Positions 59,342 through 64,000 of a DNA stretch of 64,000 bases are shown here, one piece after another (position 1 is the stretch's first letter; each line of letters starts with the position of its first letter). The notes under the pieces are model-generated. The model saw only the letters and a program-made list of their open reading frames with translations, ran no database searches and was not told the origin of the DNA. The stretch is taken from positions 329,195 through 393,194 of the forward strand of contig NZ_NQOU01000003.1 of the NCBI RefSeq assembly GCF_003576595.1. The letters run 5' to 3'. The stretch is from Neopusillimonas maritima (lineage in GTDB: Bacteria > Pseudomonadota > Gammaproteobacteria > Burkholderiales > Burkholderiaceae_B). A program made the translations under genes and the position numbers.

Positions 59342-59374
59342 AAAAAAGCGCCGAAACAATTTTTGCCGGCGCTT
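59342..59374 (-). terminator. Rho-independent terminator downstream of rnpB
   Basis: Minus strand: 8-bp stem AAGCGCCG/CGGCGCTT (59374-59367 and 59353-59346) around a 13-nt loop, then TTTT. It lies about 45 nt past the rnpB 3' end. Confidence 0.8.
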
Positions 59375-59418
59375 AAAATAAGAGAAAGAGACAAAAGGGC
59401 GTATGAACACGCGAAAAA

Positions 59419-59837
59419 GGTGCGGAACAGATCTATAGGCCGGATTCTGTACATCGAGAATATCGATGGGCAATCATTCCTCTGGGTTGGCTATTACTAA
59501 CCAACTCTAGCCACCTACCCGCATGCACGGACGGGCCGCCCGTATGGCCGCAAAGGCCATGCGCATGCCTATTTGGTGTTGCTCCGGATAGAGGTTACCG
59601 CGTTTCACCCTGCTACGTTGTACCTTGCAATACAAGGTACGCCACACGGATTCACCGTGTCAGTGCGCGCCGAAACACGCCCACGTAACAGACTCGTCTC
59701 TGTGGCCCTGTTCCTCGGTTATTACAACCGCCGAAGCGGCTATCGTTACCGGACGGCTGTTAGCCGCTACCCTGCCCTGTGGAGTCCGGACCTTCCTCGA
59801 TAAAAAATTACCGCGACTACCCGATCTGCCCCGCACC
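59419..59837 (-). ncRNA. rnpB: RNase P RNA (type A)
   Basis: Catalytic RNA that trims tRNA 5' leaders. On the minus strand I see the conserved 5' core AGGAAGGTCCGGACTCCACA followed by GGGCAGGGT (E. coli GAGGAAAGTCCGGGCTCCATAGGGCAGGGT), AGGGTGAAACGCGGTAACC, CTATCCGGAGCAACACCAAA, the GGTAGGTGGC segment, and ACAGAATCCGGCCTAT near the 3' end. The ends are set by helix P1: the first 15 nt (59837-59823) pair with the last 15 (59433-59419) with two G-U pairs. A short P3 hairpin CGGTAA/TTATCG follows. Length is about 419 nt; ends may be off by a few nt. Confidence 0.95.
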
Positions 59838-59840
59838 CCC

Positions 59841-59846
59841 ATTGTA
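59841..59846 (-). promoter_or_regulatory. Possible -10 element of rnpB
   Basis: TACAAT on the minus strand, 4-7 nt before the P1 helix of rnpB. A TTGCGA lies 15 bp further up, a short spacer for a -35. Confidence 0.4.
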
Positions 59847-59957
59847 ATACTGAATAAAGCCTCGCAACCTGCGACAATAGTGTTTATATCGTTAAAAACC
59901 TGTGCGCATTACAACAACGTGAACAATGCGACACCAGCATACCGTATCACCCTACCC

Positions 59958-61805
59958 ATGACAGCAACACTCATTACACTCGCCAATCTGCAACTCGCTT
60001 ACGGCCATCATGCACTACTTGACCATGCTGAACTCACCATTCATCAAGGAGAACGTATTGGCCTTATCGGCAGAAACGGCGCCGGCAAATCTTCCTTGCT
60101 GAAACTCCTCGATGGTCGCACCCAGCCCGATGACGGCGAAATTCAGCGCCTCGGCGGATTAAGGATTGCAACCGTTGAACAAGAACCCGAACTTGGCGAA
60201 CATAAAACCGTATTAGATGAAATCTGTGGTGAATTTGAACGAGACGAAGATTGGGCGCGTCCTGCGCGCGCCAAGGCGCTGATCAGCGAACTAGGCTTGC
60301 AAGAGTCAGCCTTCATAGACGGCCTTTCGGGCGGGACCAGAAAGCGCATCGCTCTAGCCCGAGCCATGACACTTGAACCCGACTTGTTGCTTTTAGATGA
60401 GCCTACCAATCACCTGGACTTCGAAGGCATTACCTGGCTGGAGCAACGCTTGAAACGTGCCGCCTTCAGCATTGTGCTAATAACGCACGACCGCCGATTT
60501 CTTGACACCGTAACAACGCGCATTGTCGAACTCGATCGAGGCAAACTCATTAGCTTTCCGGGCAATTTCACCCAATGGCAAGAACGTAAAGCGGAATGGC
60601 TTGAAGCCGAAATGCAACAGAATGCCAAGTTCGACAAGCTGTTGGCGCAGGAAGAGGTATGGATCAGGAAAGGCATTGAAGCCCGCCGTACACGTAACGA
60701 AGGACGTGTGCGACGACTCGAACAACTGCGACGGGAACGTGCGGCCCGCCGTGAACGCACTGGAAACGTTAACCTGGCCATTTCCGAAGGCCAGCGCTCC
60801 GGAAAAATAGTGGCTGAACTTGAACACGTTACTCACGGCTACCACGGGCGCACTTTAATCAACAACCTGTCCACGGTCATTTTACGCAAAGACCGAATTG
60901 GCATCATTGGGCCAAATGGTGCGGGTAAAACAACATTGCTGCGCATTCTTTTGGGTGAACTCGAACCCGATCAAGGCAGCGTGAAATCAGGCACAAACCT
61001 GAGCATCGCTTACTTCGATCAAATGCGGGGACAACTCGACGAAACCGCAACTGTGGCCGACACCATTAGCCCGGGAAGCGAATGGGTTGAAATTGGGGAT
61101 CAACGCAAGCACATCATGTCGTATCTGGAAGACTTCCTGTTTCCCCCGGCTCGCGCACGATCACCGGTTAGCAGCCTTTCGGGCGGCGAGCGGGCACGGC
61201 TGGTACTGGCACGACTTTTCGCAACCCCGTCAAACGTTCTGGTTCTCGACGAACCCACCAACGACCTCGACATCGAAACGCTCGAACTTCTGGAAGAACT
61301 TCTGCAGGACTACCCCGGTACTGTGCTTCTGGTCAGCCACGACCGTGTTTTTCTAAACAATGTCGTCACGCAGACAATCGTCAGTGAGCCGGAGGGCCAT
61401 TGGCAGGAATATGCCGGGGGATACGACGATTGGTTGGTGCAAAGCAACGTTAGCTCATCAAAGAATTCATCACAATCAGCCGTCAAGTCGCAAACGCAAG
61501 CTGCTGACGACGTGAGCCCTCACGCTCGGGAAGACAAAACGCCCGGGAAGAAACCAGCCGCAAATCGCGCCAGTCGATTCACTGCCTGGGAAGAAAAAGA
61601 ACTCGAAGGTATCCCGGAAAAAATCGCCAAACTTGAAGCGCGCCAAGCGGAACTGGGGAACACTTTAAGTGACCCCAAAACCTATGAGAATACGCCGGAC
61701 ATTGCCATCGGCATCAATAACGAAATTACTGAAATCGACGATCAGTTAAACCGACTGTTCGAACGCTGGGAGGAGCTGGAATCGAAAAAAACCGGCACAC
61801 AGTAA
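59958..61805 (+). CDS. uup: ABC-F family ATPase Uup
   Basis: Soluble tandem ABC protein of the ABC-F type. Uup in E. coli affects ribosome function, transposon excision and possibly branched DNA. From ATG 59958 it has 615 residues. The first cassette has GRNGAGKS (38-45), LSGGTRKRIALARAM and DEPTNHLD. An ABC-F linker follows (about 235-275, rich in Arg and Glu). The second cassette has GPNGAGKTT, LSGGERARLVLARL and DEPTNDLD. A C-terminal coiled coil (about 545-610) is the mark of Uup. An in-frame upstream extension to 59625 is antisense to rnpB and is rejected. Confidence 0.9.
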   Translation: MTATLITLANLQLAYGHHALLDHAELTIHQGERIGLIGRNGAGKSSLLKLLDGRTQPDDGEIQRLGGLRIATVEQEPELGEHKTVLDEICGEFERDEDWARPARAKALISELGLQESAFIDGLSGGTRKRIALARAMTLEPDLLLLDEPTNHLDFEGITWLEQRLKRAAFSIVLITHDRRFLDTVTTRIVELDRGKLISFPGNFTQWQERKAEWLEAEMQQNAKFDKLLAQEEVWIRKGIEARRTRNEGRVRRLEQLRRERAARRERTGNVNLAISEGQRSGKIVAELEHVTHGYHGRTLINNLSTVILRKDRIGIIGPNGAGKTTLLRILLGELEPDQGSVKSGTNLSIAYFDQMRGQLDETATVADTISPGSEWVEIGDQRKHIMSYLEDFLFPPARARSPVSSLSGGERARLVLARLFATPSNVLVLDEPTNDLDIETLELLEELLQDYPGTVLLVSHDRVFLNNVVTQTIVSEPEGHWQEYAGGYDDWLVQSNVSSSKNSSQSAVKSQTQAADDVSPHAREDKTPGKKPAANRASRFTAWEEKELEGIPEKIAKLEARQAELGNTLSDPKTYENTPDIAIGINNEITEIDDQLNRLFERWEELESKKTGTQ

Positions 61806-61816
61806 CAAACGCCAAA

Positions 61817-62890
61817 TCAGGTGTATGCTGCGTCAGCAAAACGCCAGGGTAAAGTTTCACCAGCTGCCAACGGCACCAACTCATCATCGCCCACACTAAG
61901 GGCATCGGGAATCGTGTAAGAAGCACGTTCCAACGTGATTTTTCGCTTGTTTACCGGAAGGCCATAAAACCTGGGGCCATTCAAACTGGCAAAGGCCTCA
62001 AGTTGATCAAGCTTGCCCACCGATTCAAATGCGGTCGCATAAAGCGCCATTGCGTATGGAGCCGTATAGCAGCCTGCGCAGCCACACGCGCTCTCTTTCA
62101 TTCCCCTAAGATGCGGCGCGCTATCAGTGCCAAGGAAAAACCGGCCACTTCCTCCTGTTGCCGCCTCAAGCAAAGCTTGCCGATGAATTTCACGTTTCAA
62201 GACCGGCAAGCAATACATATGAGGACGGATTCCTCCATTAAACAAAGCATTGCGGTTATATAGCAAATGATGGGGGGTAATTGTGGCCGCTATTGGCCCG
62301 GCGGCGTCCCGCACGTACTCTGCGCCCTGACGTGTCGTCAAATGTTCAAACACCACCTTCAGCTCGGGCAGAGCATCCCTGAGCGGGATCATTACGCGAT
62401 CGATAAAAACAGCCTCTCGATCAAAAATATCAATTTTTGGGTCTGTAACTTCGCCATGCATCAATAATGGCATCCCAACTTTTTGCATCGCCTCTAACGT
62501 TGATAAACAACGACCCAGCAAATCCGTCACCCCGGCAGCGGAGTTTGTCGTTGCGCCCGCCGGATACAACTTAACACCGTAAATAATCCCGCTTTCCGCC
62601 GCTTTATAAATCTCGTCAGGCGGGGTATCGTCTGTAAGATACAGTGTCATTAATGGTTCAAATTCTTGTGTCTCCCCGGCAGTGTCATTCAATGCTTGCA
62701 GAATTCGCTTGCGATACGCAGCCGCTTGTTCAACCTTGACAACCGGTGGCGTTAAGTTCGGCATAACGATAGCCCGTCCAAATTGCCCCACGGAACCTCG
62801 AAGTACAGACCGCAGAATGTCTCCGTCGCGTAAATGCAAATGCCAATCATCCGGCTGAGTGAGGGTTAAGCTGTTTATTGAAATATCCAT
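61817..62890 (-). CDS. pyrC: Dihydroorotase (class II)
   Basis: Closes carbamoyl aspartate to dihydroorotate in pyrimidine synthesis. From ATG 62890 it has about 357 residues; GTG 62902 would add four. The metal site is complete: DWHLHLRDG (two His), the carboxylated Lys in GVKLYPAG, LMHGEVTD, FEHLTT and the Asp in FLGTDSAPH. It belongs to the short E. coli-type class rather than the CAD-like class. It is convergent with uup, with only 11 bp between stops. Confidence 0.95.
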   Translation of the reverse strand: MDISINSLTLTQPDDWHLHLRDGDILRSVLRGSVGQFGRAIVMPNLTPPVVKVEQAAAYRKRILQALNDTAGETQEFEPLMTLYLTDDTPPDEIYKAAESGIIYGVKLYPAGATTNSAAGVTDLLGRCLSTLEAMQKVGMPLLMHGEVTDPKIDIFDREAVFIDRVMIPLRDALPELKVVFEHLTTRQGAEYVRDAAGPIAATITPHHLLYNRNALFNGGIRPHMYCLPVLKREIHRQALLEAATGGSGRFFLGTDSAPHLRGMKESACGCAGCYTAPYAMALYATAFESVGKLDQLEAFASLNGPRFYGLPVNKRKITLERASYTIPDALSVGDDELVPLAAGETLPWRFADAAYT

Positions 62891-63138
62891 AGAAAAAGTC
62901 ACAAAGTTTATACAGCCGGTTTGAGAATAAAGTTAATCGCAATATGTTAACGTGTTTCCTTTTCAATCGCAGACGGTACGCAGTTCTTATGCGGTGAAGC
63001 GCCACTGCGCAAACGCAACTCATATTTGCACCGATGCAGATTCTGGAAAAATAGAGTACAAGACAGTTTGCCCGGGTATTTCATATTCGCAGTACTCAGG
63101 GAAAACAAGATTTTTAATTTCACTGGAGCGAACCACAT

Positions 63139-63411
63139 ATGGCAACGACTACAAAAACGACCCGTAAACCCAATGCCGCGTTTATGAAGCCCCTTACTCC
63201 AAGCCCCACCTTAGCGGCAATCATTGGTCCTGAAGCGGTTCCCCGCACGGAAGTTACCAAGAAAATTTGGGATTACATTAAGAAGCACGACCTGCAAGAT
63301 CCAAAAAACCGTCGCAATATCAATGCCGACGACAAACTGCGCCCCTTATTTGGCAAAGAGCAGGTGTCTATGTTCGAATTAACCAAACTGGTTAGCAACC
63401 ATTTAAAGTGA
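63139..63411 (+). CDS. SWIB/MDM2-domain protein
   Basis: Small protein of 90 residues that is almost entirely one SWIB domain, with a basic N-terminus (TTKTTRKPNAAFMK). Core segments are FMKPLTPSPTLAAIIG, EVTKKIWDYIKKHDLQDP and a C-terminal helix ending LVSNHLK. SWIB domains are best known from eukaryotic SWI/SNF complexes and from chlamydial topoisomerase; stand-alone bacterial versions have no settled function, with DNA or nucleoid binding an inference. GGAG is 9 nt upstream of the ATG. About 230 bp precede it with no other gene, and a terminator follows. Confidence 0.88.
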   Translation: MATTTKTTRKPNAAFMKPLTPSPTLAAIIGPEAVPRTEVTKKIWDYIKKHDLQDPKNRRNINADDKLRPLFGKEQVSMFELTKLVSNHLK

Positions 63412-63421
63412 AACAAAGACA

Positions 63422-63456
63422 CAACAAAAAAGCTGCCAATGGCAGCTTTTTTGTTG
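63422..63456. terminator. Bidirectional intrinsic terminator after the SWIB gene
   Basis: 16-bp perfect stem (63422-63437 with 63441-63456), loop AAT, GC core GCTGCC/GGCAGC, flanked by A6 and T6. It serves the SWIB gene on plus and the small membrane protein on minus. Confidence 0.92.
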
Positions 63457-63469
63457 CTCTGTACTTTGC

Positions 63470-63835
63470 TTAAAGTTCGGGGCTTGGCGCTGCGCCCGAC
63501 AATAACGCCAACCAGCCTTTGGCGATGCGGTATACCACCCAAACAATGGCAACCAACCCTGTTAACCACCCAATAAAAATCCACGTTGCCATTGCGCTAA
63601 GCACGAGCCACAACAAGCCCCACCAAAAAGTACGTATGATCCAATCGAAGTGACTGGCATATAAAGTACCCGCTGCATCACTTCGCTTCAGATACGCAAG
63701 AACAATTGCTGCTATCGAGGCAACACCCAGAAAACCCGCACTAATCAAACCCAAGGCAAAAAGCCCATAAACGATGTGAGTAAGCGTACGCAACGACACC
63801 CCGTTATTCTCTTCTGGTTGTAACGCATCCGACAT
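63470..63835 (-). CDS. Small multi-pass membrane protein (DUF4870-like)
   Basis: Protein of 121 residues with three hydrophobic segments (about 16-48, 66-88 and 88-110) separated by a short polar loop (AYLKRSDAAGTLYASHFDW). The RSDAAGTLYASHFDWI stretch resembles DUF4870 family membrane proteins. Function unknown. The ATG has a near-perfect AGGAGGTAC ribosome site. It lies between an rRNA operon terminator and the SWIB terminator, so it is a single-gene unit. Confidence 0.85.
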   Translation of the reverse strand: MSDALQPEENNGVSLRTLTHIVYGLFALGLISAGFLGVASIAAIVLAYLKRSDAAGTLYASHFDWIIRTFWWGLLWLVLSAMATWIFIGWLTGLVAIVWVVYRIAKGWLALLSGAAPSPEL

Positions 63836-63906
63836 GAAGTACCTCCTGGATTTATAAGTTTGCGGTTTATTCAGGCAATTTTACCGTTTTTTCGTTCTTC
63901 CAAAGT

Positions 63907-63942
63907 AAAACGCCCCAACATGTTTTGATGTTGGGGCGTTTT
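63907..63942 (-). terminator. Terminator of the rRNA operon
   Basis: 15-bp perfect stem (63907-63921 with 63928-63942) with GC core CGCCCC, loop of 6 nt. On the minus strand it ends in TTTT and lies directly after the 5S rRNA 3' end. Confidence 0.9.
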
Positions 63943-63950
63943 GGTATAAG

Positions 63951-64000
63951 AGCCTGACGATGACCTACTTTCACAGATGTACATCCACTATCATCGGCGC
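63951..64000 (-). rRNA. rrf: 5S ribosomal RNA, 3' part (5' part outside window)
   Basis: The minus strand reads GCGCCGATGATAGTGGATGT then ACATCTGTGAAAGTAGGTCA and TCGTCAGGCT, the 3' third of a betaproteobacterial 5S rRNA. The rest, and presumably 23S and 16S genes, lie beyond the right edge. A terminator follows. Confidence 0.93.

Noticed and set aside
59180..59500. 106-codon plus-strand ORF between mraZ and uup
   Set aside because: Its 3' third is antisense to the RNase P RNA and its centre covers the rnpB terminator. It has no ribosome site and no recognisable domain.
59573..59803. 76-codon plus-strand ORF
   Set aside because: It lies wholly antisense to conserved rnpB structure.
59625..59957. 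N-terminal extension of uup by 111 codons
   Set aside because: Uup homology begins at MTATLITLANLQLAYG (59958); the extension is antisense to rnpB.
1..64000. CRISPR arrays, insertion sequences, prophage or genomic islands
   Set aside because: No regularly spaced repeats, transposases, integrases or terminal repeats were seen; gene density and style are uniform.

Overview
The window looks like ordinary chromosomal housekeeping DNA from a betaproteobacterium of the order Burkholderiales, most likely family Alcaligenaceae. The reasons are the gene order of the division and cell-wall (dcw) cluster, a single-ORF MurE-MurF fusion of the kind known from Bordetella, the hda / HAD hydrolase / pcnB / folK string, the class I fumarase, and a 5S rRNA 3' end of betaproteobacterial type. 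The genus is not assigned. No phage, IS element, CRISPR array or plasmid gene was seen.

Layout. 1-1850: a truncated HpcH/HpaI aldolase, a quinone oxidoreductase and tRNA-Arg(CCT), all on minus. 2091-6737, plus: tsaE, amiC, mutL and miaA, packed with overlaps. purM faces miaA. 7876-11132, plus: hda, a HAD phosphatase, pcnB and folK. 11154-13478, minus: class I fumarase and a crotonase. 13652-20513, plus: glyQ, glyS, gmhB, plsC, a YgjP-type metalloprotease, gloA and an SpmA/SpmB-type membrane protein. 20495-25215, minus: lptD-surA-rsmA, with the peptidoglycan-recycling pair amgK-murU diverging from it. 27169-32773: a coiled-coil membrane protein, a periplasmic cupin, tRNA-Lys(TTT), a GH31-like protein with a substituted catalytic residue, and an MnmC whose methyltransferase half is eroded. 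32839-36412, plus: an inositol-monophosphatase family gene, an M20 amidohydrolase and mgtE, ending at a strong bidirectional terminator. 36494-40291, minus: secA and an M23 peptidase, with dciA diverging from the latter.

40830-59023 is the whole dcw cluster on minus, read as mraZ-rsmH-ftsL-ftsI-murE/F-mraY-murD-ftsW-murG-murC-ddl-ftsQ-ftsA-ftsZ-lpxC. From rsmH to murC-ddl nearly every junction is an ATGA/GTGA or longer overlap, implying translational coupling. A promoter with a 17-bp spacer and four GTGGG-type MraZ boxes at exact 10-bp spacing lie in front of mraZ. Upstream of it sit rnpB (RNase P RNA, minus) and its terminator, then uup, pyrC, a SWIB-domain protein, a small membrane protein and the end of an rRNA operon (partial 5S, minus).

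Envelope biogenesis dominates: precursor synthesis and division (dcw), recycling (amgK-murU), cleavage (amiC, M23 peptidase), LPS (lpxC, lptD, gmhB), and outer-membrane protein folding and secretion (surA, secA). No clearly novel multi-gene system was found. The most unusual items are the GH31-like protein without its nucleophile, the MnmC with a degenerate methyltransferase domain, the arrangement of the mraZ control region, and G7 tracts acting as Shine-Dalgarno elements in front of ftsI and mraY.
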